Below, in pieces: positions 25,488 through 34,975 of a DNA stretch of 64,000 nucleotides. The notes beneath the pieces are model-generated. The model worked only from the letters and a program-made list of their open reading frames with translations. It searched no databases and was not told the origin of the DNA. The stretch is from NCBI RefSeq assembly GCF_028291725.1, contig NZ_JAQGNT010000042.1, forward strand, positions 62,001-126,000. Reading direction: 5' to 3'. This DNA is from Hydrocarboniphaga sp. (GTDB lineage Bacteria; Pseudomonadota; Gammaproteobacteria; Nevskiales; Nevskiaceae). Each line of letters begins with the position of its first letter. Position 1 is the stretch's first letter. Position numbers and translations under genes: made by a program.

Positions 25488-26794
25488 ACTGCGAATCTGA
25501 CGGTCACGCTGAGCCCGTGTCCGTCGGGACCGTCGTCGAGGCTGACGCTGGCGCCATGCGCTTCCGCAATGCTGCGGACGATCGCCAGCCCCAGGCCGCT
25601 GCCGCCGGCGCTGCTGCCGGCAACCCGGTAGAAGCGGTCGAACACCCGGCCGCGCTCCTCCAGCGCGATGCCCGGGCCTTCGTCGGTGACACGTAACTGC
25701 AGAGCACCGGCCCGGCGCTCGACGATCACGTCGACGCGGCTATGTTCCGGCGCATAACGCAGCGCGTTGTCGACCAGGTTGCGCAGCAGCGCGCGCAAAC
25801 CTTCCTCGTCACCGCGAACCGCGCCAGTTTCATCCGCCGCCAGGCCCAGATCGATGCCGCGCGCATCGGCCGCCGGCAGCAGATCGGTGACGACCTCGCG
25901 CGCCAGGTCGGCCAGCACCACCGGGGCCATCGCCGGAGTCTGCGCCTCGGGCGCGTCCTGCCGCGCCAGCGCCAGCATCTGCTCGACCAGCCGCGCCGCG
26001 CGATCGATGCCGGCGTTCAGCGCGATCACCGAGTCGTGGCGCTCGCTGTCGGTCGCGCCGGCCAGGCCGCGCAATTGCAGACGCAGCGCGGTCAGCGGCG
26101 TGCGCAGTTCATGCGCGGCGTCGGCGATGAAGCGACGCTCACGGTCACGCAATGCGGACAGACGCGCCAGCAGATCATTCAGCGCCGCGACCAGTGGCCG
26201 CACTTCGGCCGGCAGTTTCCTCGCCGGCAAGGGGGCGCCCTCGCCCGCCGGCCGCGCGCCGACTTCGCTGGCGAGGCTGCGCAGCGGGCGCAGCGCGCGG
26301 CCGACCGTGATCCAGATGATCAGTCCGAGCACCGGCAGCATCAGCGCCAGCGGTGCCAGCAGGCTCGCCGCCAGCCGCGCCGCACGCGATTCGCGCATCC
26401 GCATCGGCTGCGCCACCTGGATCACGTTGAACAGCGTCTGCAAGCCGTAAACACGCCAGCGCGCATCGGGTGTATCCACGGTGGAGAAACCCAGCGTGGT
26501 CAGGCCCGGCATCGTCGCGTGGCGCTGCGAGGAGTACACGCGCACGCCGGTCAGGCTCCAGACCTGCACCACCAGATCGGCCGCGGCCTCGCGCTCGCCG
26601 TAGGCCGGCGAGGTCGGCAGAAAACTGCGGTCGCGCAGCGCCAGCGCGGTCTCCTGCAGCTGCTCGTCGAATACCCGGTCGGCCTCGGCCAGCGCGCGCT
26701 GGTACAGGCCGATGCCGCCGATCACGCCGACCAGCAGCAGCGCGGCCATCAGCCACAGCAGCAGCCGGGCGCGCAGCGACCAGGACCCCATCAT
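25484..26794 (-). CDS. membrane sensor histidine kinase (QseC/PmrB-like)
   Basis: A 436-residue sensor. TM1 is LLLWLMAALLLVGVIGGIGL, followed by a periplasmic domain of about 110 residues, then TM2 LLAPLALMLPVLGLIIWITV, a HAMP-like segment (GRALRPLRSLASEV), the H-box FIADAAHELRTPLTALRLQL, N-box LLRNLVDNALRYAP, G1 DEGPGIALEERG and G2 GSGLGLAIVRS. It phosphorylates the regulator encoded immediately upstream, with which it overlaps by 4 bp. The stop codon is inside the family B repeat. Confidence 0.9.
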   Translation of the reverse strand: MMGSWSLRARLLLWLMAALLLVGVIGGIGLYQRALAEADRVFDEQLQETALALRDRSFLPTSPAYGEREAAADLVVQVWSLTGVRVYSSQRHATMPGLTTLGFSTVDTPDARWRVYGLQTLFNVIQVAQPMRMRESRAARLAASLLAPLALMLPVLGLIIWITVGRALRPLRSLASEVGARPAGEGAPLPARKLPAEVRPLVAALNDLLARLSALRDRERRFIADAAHELRTPLTALRLQLRGLAGATDSERHDSVIALNAGIDRAARLVEQMLALARQDAPEAQTPAMAPVVLADLAREVVTDLLPAADARGIDLGLAADETGAVRGDEEGLRALLRNLVDNALRYAPEHSRVDVIVERRAGALQLRVTDEGPGIALEERGRVFDRFYRVAGSSAGGSGLGLAIVRSIAEAHGASVSLDDGPDGHGLSVTVRFAV

Positions 26795-27477
26795 GGCGCC
26801 AGCCTCCAGCCGATGCCGCGCACGTTCTGGATCGTGCCGGCCGCTAGCTTCTTGCGCAGCCCGCTCAAATGTACCTCGACCGCATTGCTCTCCACTTCCT
26901 CTCCCCAGCCGTAAAGCCGGTGTTCGAGCTGGCCGCGCGACAGCACCTGGCCGGGACGTTCCAGCAGAGCCTGCAGAATCGCGAACTCGCGCGGCGACAG
27001 GCTCAGCTCGACGCCGTCGCGGGCCACGCGGCGCGACGCCGGATCGAGCACCAGGTCGCGATGCTCGATCAGCGGCCCGGCGCTACCGGAACGGCGGCGC
27101 TGCAGAACGCGAATGCGCGCGGCCAGCTCGTCCGGGTCAAACGGCTTGACCAGGTAATCGTCGGCGCCGGCGTCCAGGCAGGCGACCTTGGTCATCACCG
27201 CGTCGCGGGCGGTCAGGATCAGCACCGGGGACTTCATGCCGCGCTCGCGCAGGCTGCGCAGCACGTCCAGGCCATCGCCGCCCGGCAGGCCAAGATCGAG
27301 CAGCAGCAGCTCGTAGTCCTGGCTGGTCGCGGCGGTGAGCGCGTCGGGCGCGGTGCGCACCCAGTCGCACACGTGCCCGCGCCGGCGCAGGTCCAGGCGC
27401 AGACCCTCGCCGATCATCGCGTCGTCTTCTATCAGCAGGATTCGCAAGTTCGGGAGCCGGGCTTCGGAAAGGCGCAT
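26791..27477 (-). CDS. OmpR-family response regulator (QseB/PmrA-like)
   Basis: Receiver domain with LRILLIEDDAMIGEGLRLDL, phospho-aspartate in LLLLDLGLPGGDG, LTARDA and the lysine in DYLVKPF, followed by a winged-helix domain (LSPREFAILQALLERPGQVL, NAVEVHLSGLRKKL, IQNVRGIGWRLAP). The start is uncertain: an ATG at 27477 is used, another at 27498 is in frame, and the TTG at 27447 lines up best with the usual MRILLIEDD start. It overlaps its kinase gene. Its DNA box may be the CTTAAG pair upstream of degP. Confidence 0.9.
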   Translation of the reverse strand: MRLSEARLPNLRILLIEDDAMIGEGLRLDLRRRGHVCDWVRTAPDALTAATSQDYELLLLDLGLPGGDGLDVLRSLRERGMKSPVLILTARDAVMTKVACLDAGADDYLVKPFDPDELAARIRVLQRRRSGSAGPLIEHRDLVLDPASRRVARDGVELSLSPREFAILQALLERPGQVLSRGQLEHRLYGWGEEVESNAVEVHLSGLRKKLAAGTIQNVRGIGWRLAP

Positions 27478-27651
27478 AGCCTGCCGGCTTGGCGCCAAAG
27501 GTCAAGCAAAGCCGAACCGGACGGGCCGCCACCCCGGATCTGGTCGCAATTTGACCGGGCCGCCGGTACAATGCGCGCCCCTCGCTGGCTGGTCGCGGCC
27601 GGCGAGTGTCGTCAATCGCTGCTTTTGCAGCCATCACTTAGAGAAAACCCA

Positions 27652-28362
27652 ATGAGACAGAAATTCACGATTGAAGCCGAGCCGCGCTCGCTGCAGGGAA
27701 CGGGTGCGAGCCGCCGTCTGCGCCGCGCGGGTCAGGTCCCAGCCATCGTCTACGGCGGCAAGTCCGAGCCGAAGATGATCAGCGTCAACCACAACGAGCT
27801 GTGGAAGAACCTCAAGCACGAGACCTTCTACTCCGCGATCGTCACGCTGAAGATCGGCGAAGAGAGCGAACAGGTCGTGCTCAAGGATCTGCATCGCCAC
27901 CCGGTTCGCGAGACCGTGATGCACATGGACCTGCAGCGCGTGCTGGCCGACGTGCTGCTGCGCGTGCGCGTGCCACTGCATTTCAAGGGTGCCGATGTGG
28001 CCCCGGGCGTCAAGGTCGGCGGCGGTATCGTCGAGCATCTGCTGAATGACGTCGAAGTCGAGTGCCTGCCGGCGAACATCCCGGAACCGTTTGAGATCGA
28101 CGTGTCCGCGCTGAACATCAACGAGTCGATCCATCTGTCGCAGATCAAGCTGCCGGAAGGCGTCGAGCTGGTTGATCTCAAGCACGACAACGACCTCGCG
28201 ATCGTCGCGATTCACGTGCTGCGTACGGCCGAGGAAGAGCCGGTTGTCGAAGGCGCCGCCGAAGTTCCGGCGATCGCCCAGAAAGCTCCGGATGCCAAGG
28301 GCGGCGCCAAGCCGGCCGCCGCCGCCGCAGCCAAGCCGGCGGGTCCCGCCAAGAAGAAGTAA
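27652..28362 (+). CDS. rplY: 50S ribosomal protein L25 / general stress protein Ctc
   Basis: A 236-residue long-form L25 (TL5/Ctc type). The N-terminal 5S rRNA-binding domain includes GTGASRRLRRAGQVPAIVYG and VVLKDLHRHPVRETVMHMDL; the Ctc domain includes PLHFKGADVAPGVKVGGGIV and EIDVSALNINESIHL. The tail is rich in Ala, Pro and Lys (residues about 205-236) and ends AGPAKKK. The ATG at 27652 is chosen by family alignment although the frame is open far upstream. A strong terminator follows, then pth. Confidence 0.96.
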   Translation: MRQKFTIEAEPRSLQGTGASRRLRRAGQVPAIVYGGKSEPKMISVNHNELWKNLKHETFYSAIVTLKIGEESEQVVLKDLHRHPVRETVMHMDLQRVLADVLLRVRVPLHFKGADVAPGVKVGGGIVEHLLNDVEVECLPANIPEPFEIDVSALNINESIHLSQIKLPEGVELVDLKHDNDLAIVAIHVLRTAEEEPVVEGAAEVPAIAQKAPDAKGGAKPAAAAAAKPAGPAKKK

Positions 28363-28386
28363 GCCGCCCGAATTGGTTCGGCTTAA

Positions 28387-28415
28387 AGCCCCGCCCTCAT
28401 CGGCGGGGCTTTTTT
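28387..28415 (+). terminator. rho-independent terminator after rplY
   Basis: AGCCCCGCC (28387-28395), loop CTCATC, GGCGGGGCT (28402-28410), then a run of six T. A textbook intrinsic terminator, only 14 bp ahead of the pth ATG. Confidence 0.92.
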
Positions 28416-28429
28416 GTTAGCGTTGCGCC

Positions 28430-29014
28430 ATGCCTGAAGATAAAAAAATCATCGCCATCGTCGGCCTGGGTAATCCGGGCGCGGAATATCAGCGCACGCG
28501 TCACAACGCCGGTTTCTGGTTCGCGGATCTGATCGCGGACCGGTTCCGTGCGGACTTTCGCAGCGAATCGAAGTTCTTCGGCGCGACCGCGCGGGTGAAG
28601 ATCGCCGGCACCGACGTGCTGCTGCTCAAACCGATGACCTTCATGAATCGCAGCGGCCAGGCGGCCGCCGCGCTGGCCAACTTCTACAAGCTGACGCCGG
28701 ACCAGCTACTGGTCGCGCACGACGAACTCGACCTGCCCGCCGGCGCGATGAGGCTCAAGCTCGGCGGCGGCCACGGCGGCCACAACGGCCTGCGCGACAT
28801 CCACAAATCGCAGGGCGAGGCTTACCGCCGGCTGCGCATCGGCATCGGCCACCCTGGCGACAAGAACCTGGTGCTGGACTACGTGCTGGGGCGCCCGTCC
28901 AAAGCGGACGAGGAAGCCATTTTCGACGGCCTGGCTCGCGCCGCCGACGCCGTCGAAACCTGGCTGGCGACGACCTGGGACAAGGGGCTGCAGCAGCTGC
29001 ATACCCCGACGTAG
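28430..29014 (+). CDS. pth: peptidyl-tRNA hydrolase
   Basis: A 194-residue Pth. It has IAIVGLGNPGAEYQRTRHNA with the catalytic histidine in TRHN, the motif LLLKPMTFMNRSGQAAAAL, VAHDELDLPAGAMRLKLGGG and GGHNGLRDI. It recycles peptidyl-tRNA released during translation. rplY-pth-ychF is the conserved order; here a palindromic repeat and a secreted-protein gene lie before ychF. Confidence 0.97.
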   Translation: MPEDKKIIAIVGLGNPGAEYQRTRHNAGFWFADLIADRFRADFRSESKFFGATARVKIAGTDVLLLKPMTFMNRSGQAAAALANFYKLTPDQLLVAHDELDLPAGAMRLKLGGGHGGHNGLRDIHKSQGEAYRRLRIGIGHPGDKNLVLDYVLGRPSKADEEAIFDGLARAADAVETWLATTWDKGLQQLHTPT

Positions 29015-29019
29015 CCACT

Positions 29020-29097
29020 GTAGGTTGGGGTGAGCCTTGCGAGCCCCAACATCGGCGCGAACGAATGTTGGGGTTCGCAAGGCTCACCCCAACCTAC
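29020..29097. repeat. GTAG...CTAC palindromic repeat, family B
   Basis: Arms GTAGGTTGGGGTGAGCCTTG and the complementary AAGGCTCACCCCAACCTAC, with one mismatch (GAGCCCC against GGGGTTC). Truncated extra half-arms (CAACTACCAACCTA) follow directly. It begins 6 bp after the pth stop. Confidence 0.9.
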
Positions 29098-29195
29098 CAA
29101 CTACCAACCTAAGTCGTCGCTATGGTGAGGAGGAGCAACGCCGCTGGGCGCCGAAAGACGCGCCGAATTATGGTGCGAATTTGCGGGACGGCACG

Positions 29196-29759
29196 CTAGC
29201 CGCCGGGGGCCGGCAACGGCGATGGCAGCGGCGCCGGCAGCGCCTGCGGACGCACCGGCTCTCCCATGTTCAAGGGCGTCTGCGTCGCACGCGGTGGCGC
29301 GGCAGCGGGCACGGTGGAGCCGCCGGCGCCAGCGCTGGCCAGATCGACATAGGCATTCACGTTCAGATCGCCGTAGACGGTCTTCATCTGGCTGGAATTG
29401 CTGGTGCCCAGATAGACCGGCATCGTGAACGAGCTGAGCTGCGCCTGGCTGCCATTGCGCGGCTGATAGATCTGCATATCCATCAGCGCCTGGCCGGCTA
29501 CACCCGGCAGGCCGATCGCGCGGACATAGACACGCAGCGCGCCGACCGGGCTCACGCTCAGCTCGGTTCGCTGGTCCGAGGGCAGGCTGGTGGGCGCGAC
29601 CTCGTAGGTCTTGCCCTGGTAATCGAGCGTCATCCGCAGGCTGTAGGCGCTCTGTGCGCGAACCGCGCCGGACGCCAGCATCGACAAAAGCAGCGCGATG
29701 CCGAAACGACGCACAAAAACGGGGATAATAGGGGCCGCTGTCGCGCTGGTTTGTCTCAT
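29196..29759 (-). CDS. small secreted protein of unknown function
   Basis: A 187-residue protein with signal peptide [19 protein letters not shown]. The mature part ([60 protein letters not shown]) looks like a beta-rich periplasmic domain, and the tail from about residue 145 is Pro/Ala-rich and low complexity. The ATG at 29759 has GGAG 8 bp upstream; a TTG at 29771 would add four residues. It is divergent from ychF. No family is recognised. Confidence 0.7.
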   Translation of the reverse strand: MRQTSATAAPIIPVFVRRFGIALLLSMLASGAVRAQSAYSLRMTLDYQGKTYEVAPTSLPSDQRTELSVSPVGALRVYVRAIGLPGVAGQALMDMQIYQPRNGSQAQLSSFTMPVYLGTSNSSQMKTVYGDLNVNAYVDLASAGAGGSTVPAAAPPRATQTPLNMGEPVRPQALPAPLPSPLPAPGG

Positions 29760-29893
29760 GGCGTTCTCCAACTATTCCAACGAATATCGCGGACGCCTGT
29801 TTAGCACCCGCCGCGCGGCGGTTACAAGCGCCCGGGTCAATGGGCGCCTTCAATGGGCGCGTTTCGCCTCAATGCTACGGACAGGAATCTCCC

Positions 29894-30988
29894 TTGGGCA
29901 TCAAATGCGGCATCGTCGGCCTGCCTAACGTCGGCAAGTCCACCCTCTTCAATGCGCTGACCAAGGCGCAGATCCCGGCGGAGAATTATCCGTTCTGTAC
30001 CATCGAGCCGAACGTCGGCATCGTCGGCGTACCCGACCTGCGTCTCGCGGCGCTGTCGGCGATCGTCAAGCCGCAGCGGGTTCTTCCTGCCGCGGTCGAG
30101 TTCGTCGACATCGCCGGCCTGGTCGCCGGCGCCAGCAAGGGCGAAGGCCTGGGCAACCAGTTCCTGCAGCACATCCGCGACACCGACGCGATCACCCACG
30201 TGACGCGCTGCTTCGCCAACGACGACATCATCCACGTCTCAGGCAGCGTCGATCCGCTGCGCGACATCGGCATCATCAACACCGAACTCGCGCTGGCCGA
30301 TCTCGACGCGGTGACCCGCGCCCACGACCGCGCGGCCAAGGTCGCCAAGACCGGCGACAAGGCCGCAATTGCGCGCGTCGAGGTGCTGAAGCTATGCATC
30401 GCGCAGCTCGACCAGGCGCTGCCGGTGCGCGCGCTGGCGCTGGACACCGACCAGAAGGCCGCGATCCGCGACCTCAACCTGATCACCGCCAAGCCGCTGC
30501 TGTACATCGCCAACGTCGACGAAGCCGGGCTGACGGTCGAGAACGAATACTTGAAAGCGGTGCGCGCGCTGGCCACCGAGGAGCACGCCGACGTGGTGCC
30601 GGTCTGCGCCGCGATCGAAGCCGAAATCGGCCAGCTCGACGAGGCCGACAAGGCCGAGTTCCTGAGGGATCTGGGCCTGGAAGAACCCGGCCTGAACCGC
30701 GTGATCCGCGCCGCCTACAAGCTGCTCGGCCTGCAGACCTATTTCACCGCCGGCGTGCAGGAAGTGCGCGCCTGGACGGTCAGGGTCGGTGCCACGGCAC
30801 CACAGGCAGCCGGCGTGATCCACACCGATTTCGAGAAGGGCTTCATCCGCGCCGAGACCATCAGCTACGCCGACTTCATCCAGTACAAGGGCGAAGCCGG
30901 CGCCAAGGAAGCGGGCCGCTGGCGGTTAGAGGGCAAGGACTACATCGTCAAGGAAGGCGACGTGCTGCACTTCCGGTTCAACGTCTGA
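29894..30988 (+). CDS. ychF: redox-regulated ATPase YchF (Obg-like)
   Basis: A 364-residue protein (E. coli YchF has 363). It has the G1 loop [40 protein letters not shown], and the C-terminal TGS-type domain ending [17 protein letters not shown]. The start is a TTG at 29894, giving [12 protein letters not shown] as in homologues; the ATG at 29840 would add 18 residues with no family support. YchF binds ribosomes and hydrolyses ATP. Confidence 0.96.
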   Translation: MGIKCGIVGLPNVGKSTLFNALTKAQIPAENYPFCTIEPNVGIVGVPDLRLAALSAIVKPQRVLPAAVEFVDIAGLVAGASKGEGLGNQFLQHIRDTDAITHVTRCFANDDIIHVSGSVDPLRDIGIINTELALADLDAVTRAHDRAAKVAKTGDKAAIARVEVLKLCIAQLDQALPVRALALDTDQKAAIRDLNLITAKPLLYIANVDEAGLTVENEYLKAVRALATEEHADVVPVCAAIEAEIGQLDEADKAEFLRDLGLEEPGLNRVIRAAYKLLGLQTYFTAGVQEVRAWTVRVGATAPQAAGVIHTDFEKGFIRAETISYADFIQYKGEAGAKEAGRWRLEGKDYIVKEGDVLHFRFNV

Positions 30989-31037
30989 AATATCAGCGAT
31001 CGTCAATGTCCGCTGACCTGCTCCTGGAGATAAAACG

Positions 31038-32267
31038 ATGATCAAAATCACGGGCACCGCTTTGCTCTGTGCCGGTCTGTGTGTCGGCTCCATACTTCCT
31101 GCCACAGCTGGTGACGCGACGTCCGGAGCGGCATCCGACTCCTCGACGGCAAGCCAGTACGACCAGGCTCTGCTTTCGGCTAAGGGCACTTACTTGGGCA
31201 TTGTCTCTCACGACAACGGGGCCAAGATTCTCAGCGTAGTCAACCTGAAGACTATGAAGCCCACGCGATCACTCAAATTCACCTCGGACCATTCGATCGA
31301 AGGAGTCTGGTGGGCATCAGACGACAAGCTGGTTGTCAGCAAAACCGGCGATTTCGACGACTCGCAGAGCGGCGAGCTTTACGCCTTTGACGCGGAAGGC
31401 TCGGGAACCACCTACCTCTATGGTCGCAACGGCGACGCCCACACAGGCACTCATCTGGGCGGCGCCAAGCAAGAGGGTGGCATAGCTTTAATGGTCGATC
31501 CACTGCCGCTGGACCCAAACCATATATTGGTCGTCATCCTTCGAAGCGAACCCGCTTTTCAACTCGCCGAAATCGATCTGGCGACCGCCACGCGCCGTAC
31601 GGTAGGTTCTGCGAATTACAGCTGGTTCCGAACTCACAGGACTACCGGTGGTTTAAGGACCCCCGCGGGGCAAATCGCGACTGACGATGCTGGCCGCCCG
31701 CGCTACGCGATTGCGGTCAGACCCATCGTGTTGAAACCCAGTGACGAGTTTGTCGAATTAATCCCTAACGGAGACCGTTGGGAACCGGTCGAAAATTCCG
31801 GCACGGACGAGCATACCGAGCTGCTTGGAGTCAGCGCCAATGGCGCGACCGCGTACCTGATCCGTAGCCCTGATGGCTGCCTGATCGCACGCGACTTGAC
31901 CAACGCGACTGTGCGCGTAGTCGCTTGCGACGAGCCGCTCACGCGGGGCAACATTGTATTCGCGCGCGCTGGGGGGGCGCCGATCGTAGTCGGATACAAA
32001 GGCAATCATCCGCCGGTGTTCCTTGAACCCGACAGCTTCGAAGCCAAAGCCTACCGCTCGCTGCAAAAGAGCTTCGGCAATCAGAATTTGCGCGTGATGA
32101 GTTCTACACCGGATAGTCACAAACTGATCGTGGAAGTTAGCGGCAAGGACAAACCCGGCGAGCTGTATTTGATCGACCTTGATGCGAAGAAGGCCGAGTT
32201 TTTACTTTCAAAGCAGCCAGGCAACGATGCGCCGGCTGAGCCAGCGAAACCGTCCGCGGCGAATTGA
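31038..32267 (+). CDS. S9-peptidase-like propeller protein without hydrolase domain
   Basis: A 409-residue exported protein with signal MIKITGTALLCAGLCVGSIL and cleavage near ATAGD; GGAG lies 9 bp before the ATG. The body reads like the beta-propeller of S9 prolyl-oligopeptidases: HSIEGVWWASDDKLVVSKTG, GELYAFDAEGSGTTYLYGRN and HKLIVEVSGKDKPGELYLID. It stops where the alpha/beta-hydrolase domain (GxSxGG serine) should begin. Either a truncated peptidase or a stand-alone propeller. Base composition is noticeably less GC-rich than in neighbouring genes, suggesting acquired DNA. Confidence 0.6.
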   Translation: MIKITGTALLCAGLCVGSILPATAGDATSGAASDSSTASQYDQALLSAKGTYLGIVSHDNGAKILSVVNLKTMKPTRSLKFTSDHSIEGVWWASDDKLVVSKTGDFDDSQSGELYAFDAEGSGTTYLYGRNGDAHTGTHLGGAKQEGGIALMVDPLPLDPNHILVVILRSEPAFQLAEIDLATATRRTVGSANYSWFRTHRTTGGLRTPAGQIATDDAGRPRYAIAVRPIVLKPSDEFVELIPNGDRWEPVENSGTDEHTELLGVSANGATAYLIRSPDGCLIARDLTNATVRVVACDEPLTRGNIVFARAGGAPIVVGYKGNHPPVFLEPDSFEAKAYRSLQKSFGNQNLRVMSSTPDSHKLIVEVSGKDKPGELYLIDLDAKKAEFLLSKQPGNDAPAEPAKPSAAN

Positions 32268-32330
32268 AAGCTTTTGGTCGCAACGGCTGTAATAAGTGTG
32301 CCAGGACTGGCTGGCGTCGGTGGATTCGCT

Positions 32331-32362
32331 GACGCAAGCTTGACGCCGTGCAGGCTTGCGTC
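32331..32362. terminator. hairpin between 31038-32267 and the methyltransferase remnant
   Basis: GACGCAAGC (32331-32339) pairs with GCTTGCGTC (32354-32362) across a 14-base loop. It may be a weak terminator; the following T-tract is poor. Confidence 0.35.
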
Positions 32363-32410
32363 GATCTACTTTCGCCTTCAATCAGCTGAACCGCTTCGAG
32401 CCGCGGCGAC

Positions 32411-32782
32411 TTGAGCGTACTGCAGCCAATTCACAAGAAGTTCTGGCAGGGCCGCGAAGGCGCCCTGCTCTATCTGAACCTCGGCGAGCGCTTCCACAAG
32501 CAGTTCCTGCCATACCACGCCGATGTCGTCAGCCGGCTTACCGCGACGGCCCGTGAGCGCAGCATCACCCGGCTGGTCGAGTCCGGCTGCGGTCGCAGCG
32601 AAGTGCTCCGTCATGTCATCAAAGAGGCGGCGTTCACGTCGGCCACCGGCGTCGACCTCAGCGACGACCTGCTGGCGATTGCGCGCGCTGACACCGCCGA
32701 CGAGCGCATTCGCTACGAGCACAGCGACGCGTTCGACTTGGCAGCTGTAGCAGGCATTGATCGTTGGAGAATGCTGGATTAA
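32411..32782 (+). pseudogene. N-terminal remnant of a SAM-dependent methyltransferase
   Basis: Open frame of 123 codons from a TTG. It has a Rossmann-type motif I (RLVESGCGRSEVLRHV) and the next acidic turn (ATGVDLSDDLLAIAR), then YEHSDAFDLA, and stops about where motif III would be, less than half the normal domain. No good start or ribosome site is seen. It ends 5 bp before the flhB stop on the other strand. Most likely a gene fragment left by rearrangement at the end of the flagellar cluster. Confidence 0.5.
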
Positions 32783-32787
32783 AAAGT

Positions 32788-33912
32788 TTATCGGGCGTCC
32801 ATATCGGGCTCGCCGCCGGGTACCGGCGCGGTGAAATCCGGCGAGCTGCGCAGCGTGCCTGCGCGCAGCTGATACAGATACGTCAGCACCGCAGCGACCG
32901 ACTGATACAGCTGACTCGGGATCTCCTTGTCCAGCTCGACGCTGCGATACAGCGCGCGCGCCAGCGGTGGTGCCGATACCAGCGGAACCTTGTTCTGCGC
33001 CGCCAGTTCGCGGATCGCGGCGGCGATCACGCCGGCGCCCTTGGCGACGACGATCGGCGCGCGCATCTTGCCGGCGCTGTAGCGGATGGCGACCGCGTAG
33101 TGCGTCGGGTTGGTGATGACGACGTCGGCGCTCGGTACCTTCTCCATCATCCGCGCGCGCGACATCTGCTGCTGCAGCTGGCGGATCTTGGCCTTGACTT
33201 CGGGCCGGCCGTCGGACTCTTTCATCTCGTCGCGCACTTCCTTTTTGGTCATGCGCATCTCTTTGTTGTGCTTCCACCACTGGTAGGGCGCGTCGACCAT
33301 CGCGACCACCATCAGCGCCCCCGTCATCCACACCACGCACCACAGTGCCAAAGACAAGGATTGCGCGATCGCGGCGCCCAGATCGAGCATCGCCAGCTTC
33401 ATCAGCTGTTCGCGATGGCCCCAGATATACAGCCAGCCGACCGCACCGAGCACGCCGAATTTCAGCAGGCTCTTGCTGAGTTCGACCAGCGCATTCGCCG
33501 ACACCATTCTGGCCAGACCGGACAGCGGATTGATCCGCGAAAACTTCGGCTGAAAAGCCTGGGCGCTGAAGTTCCAGCCGCCGATCAGCGCGGGCGAGAT
33601 CAGCGCCGCCAGCAGGCTCGCGCCGAGCAGCGGCGCGATCGCGATCAGCGCATCGGACAGGCGCAGGAACAGCATACCGATCACGCGTGTCGGATCTTCC
33701 AGCAACCGCGGATCGAAGCTTAGGCTCTCGCGCATCAGGCTCAGGCCCTGCCCCGCCAGCTTGTGCCCGAGCGCCAGCAGCCCGATCATCGACACGCCCA
33801 CCACCAGCGCGGTCGACAACTCGCGCGATCGCGCCACCTGGCCTTTTTTGCGCGCCTCGCGTTCGCGCTTGGGTGTGGCTTTTTCGGTCTTGTCCTGGGT
33901 GCTGGCGCTCAT
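32788..33912 (-). CDS. flhB: flagellar export switch protein FlhB
   Basis: A 374-residue protein. It begins MSASTQDKTEKATPKREREA, as in FlhB homologues, has four membrane segments between about residues 30 and 210, and the autocleavage motif NPTH (DVVITNPTHYAVAIRY). FlhB controls the switch from rod/hook to filament substrate export, together with FliK. The ATG at 33912 overlaps the fliR end by 4 bp. flhA, usually next, is absent; the fragment at 32411 follows instead. Confidence 0.96.
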   Translation of the reverse strand: MSASTQDKTEKATPKREREARKKGQVARSRELSTALVVGVSMIGLLALGHKLAGQGLSLMRESLSFDPRLLEDPTRVIGMLFLRLSDALIAIAPLLGASLLAALISPALIGGWNFSAQAFQPKFSRINPLSGLARMVSANALVELSKSLLKFGVLGAVGWLYIWGHREQLMKLAMLDLGAAIAQSLSLALWCVVWMTGALMVVAMVDAPYQWWKHNKEMRMTKKEVRDEMKESDGRPEVKAKIRQLQQQMSRARMMEKVPSADVVITNPTHYAVAIRYSAGKMRAPIVVAKGAGVIAAAIRELAAQNKVPLVSAPPLARALYRSVELDKEIPSQLYQSVAAVLTYLYQLRAGTLRSSPDFTAPVPGGEPDMDAR

Positions 33913-34694
33913 GGCGCCACGCCGACGCCGATCATCGCGGACAGGAAAGTCCAGGCCTGATCGAGCTGGTTGGTGAACACGTGGCGCAGGCTCGGCAGAT
34001 CGACCCGCAGCAGCACCATGCCGGCGATCAGCGACAAGGGAAAGCCTACCGAAAGGCCGTTTAAAGTCGGCGCGGATCGGCTCATCACGCCGAACGCGAG
34101 ATTGACCAGCAGCAGTGCCGACATCGTCGGCAGCGCCAGCGAGACGGCGCCCGCGAACATACTCACGCCGCTGTTGGCCAGCGCTTCGAAACTGCGGGCG
34201 CCGAGCACTGCGCTGGCATCGGGTGCGACATTGAAGCTGGTTGCCAGCAACTCGATCAGGCGCAGATGGCCGTCGAGCGTCAGGAACAACAGCATCGCAA
34301 TCAGATGCAGGAACTGGCCGATCACCGGAGCGTCGGTGCCGCGGATCGGGTCGGCCATGCGCGCAAAGCCGAGGCCCATGCTGTTGCCGATCAGTTCGCC
34401 GCCGAGCACCACGGCCTCGAAGACCAGTTTCAGCACGAAGCCGAGCATGATGCCGAGCAGGGTTTCCTGCGCCATGCGCAGCCACCAGACCGCGGTGAAC
34501 GCGGCCAGTGGCGGCGTATGCGGCAGCAGCGGCGCGAGGATCAGCGTCAGCGCCAGGGCCAGCATCAGGCGAACGCGGCCGGGAGAAGACTTGTCGCCGA
34601 GCACCGGCGCGCTGATCAGCAGGCCGCCGATGCGCGCCAGCGGAAACAGCGCGGCCTGAATCCAGCCCTGCAGTTGCGCGTCGGTGATGTCCAC
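33909..34694 (-). CDS. fliR: flagellar export apparatus protein FliR
   Basis: A 261-residue multi-spanning protein, exactly the usual length. FliR features: FPLARIGGLLISAPVLGDKS, GFVLKLVFEAVVLGGELIGN and SMGLGFARMADP. It forms the export gate core with FliP and FliQ. The start is a GTG at 34694 (VDITDAQLQGW), 11 bp after the fliQ stop; no ATG fits. Confidence 0.95.
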   Translation of the reverse strand: MDITDAQLQGWIQAALFPLARIGGLLISAPVLGDKSSPGRVRLMLALALTLILAPLLPHTPPLAAFTAVWWLRMAQETLLGIMLGFVLKLVFEAVVLGGELIGNSMGLGFARMADPIRGTDAPVIGQFLHLIAMLLFLTLDGHLRLIELLATSFNVAPDASAVLGARSFEALANSGVSMFAGAVSLALPTMSALLLVNLAFGVMSRSAPTLNGLSVGFPLSLIAGMVLLRVDLPSLRHVFTNQLDQAWTFLSAMIGVGVAP

Positions 34695-34705
34695 GCTGCG
34701 CTTTT

Positions 34706-34975
34706 TTAGTGAACCAGCGCCGGGATGCTTTCGATCAGCCGCCGCGTGAACTCGGTCAGCAGCCGCAACATCCACGGGCCCATGAACACCAGCACCGCCG
34801 ACATCGCGATGACTTTCGGGATGAACGACAGCGTCGCCTCGTTGATCTGGGTCGCGGCCTGGAACATGCCGACCAGCAGGCCTATCGCCAGCGCCACCAG
34901 CAGCATCGGCGCACCGATCATCAGCGCCAGCTGCAGCGCCTGCTGGCCCTGGGTCATGACTTCTTCCGGCGTCAT
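34706..34975 (-). CDS. fliQ: flagellar export apparatus protein FliQ
   Basis: An 89-residue protein with two membrane helices (ALMIGAPMLLVALAIGLLVG and IPKVIAMSAVLVFMGPWML) and the FliQ loop QAATQINEATLSF. It is part of the export gate. It overlaps fliP by 4 bp. Confidence 0.96.
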   Translation of the reverse strand: MTPEEVMTQGQQALQLALMIGAPMLLVALAIGLLVGMFQAATQINEATLSFIPKVIAMSAVLVFMGPWMLRLLTEFTRRLIESIPALVH

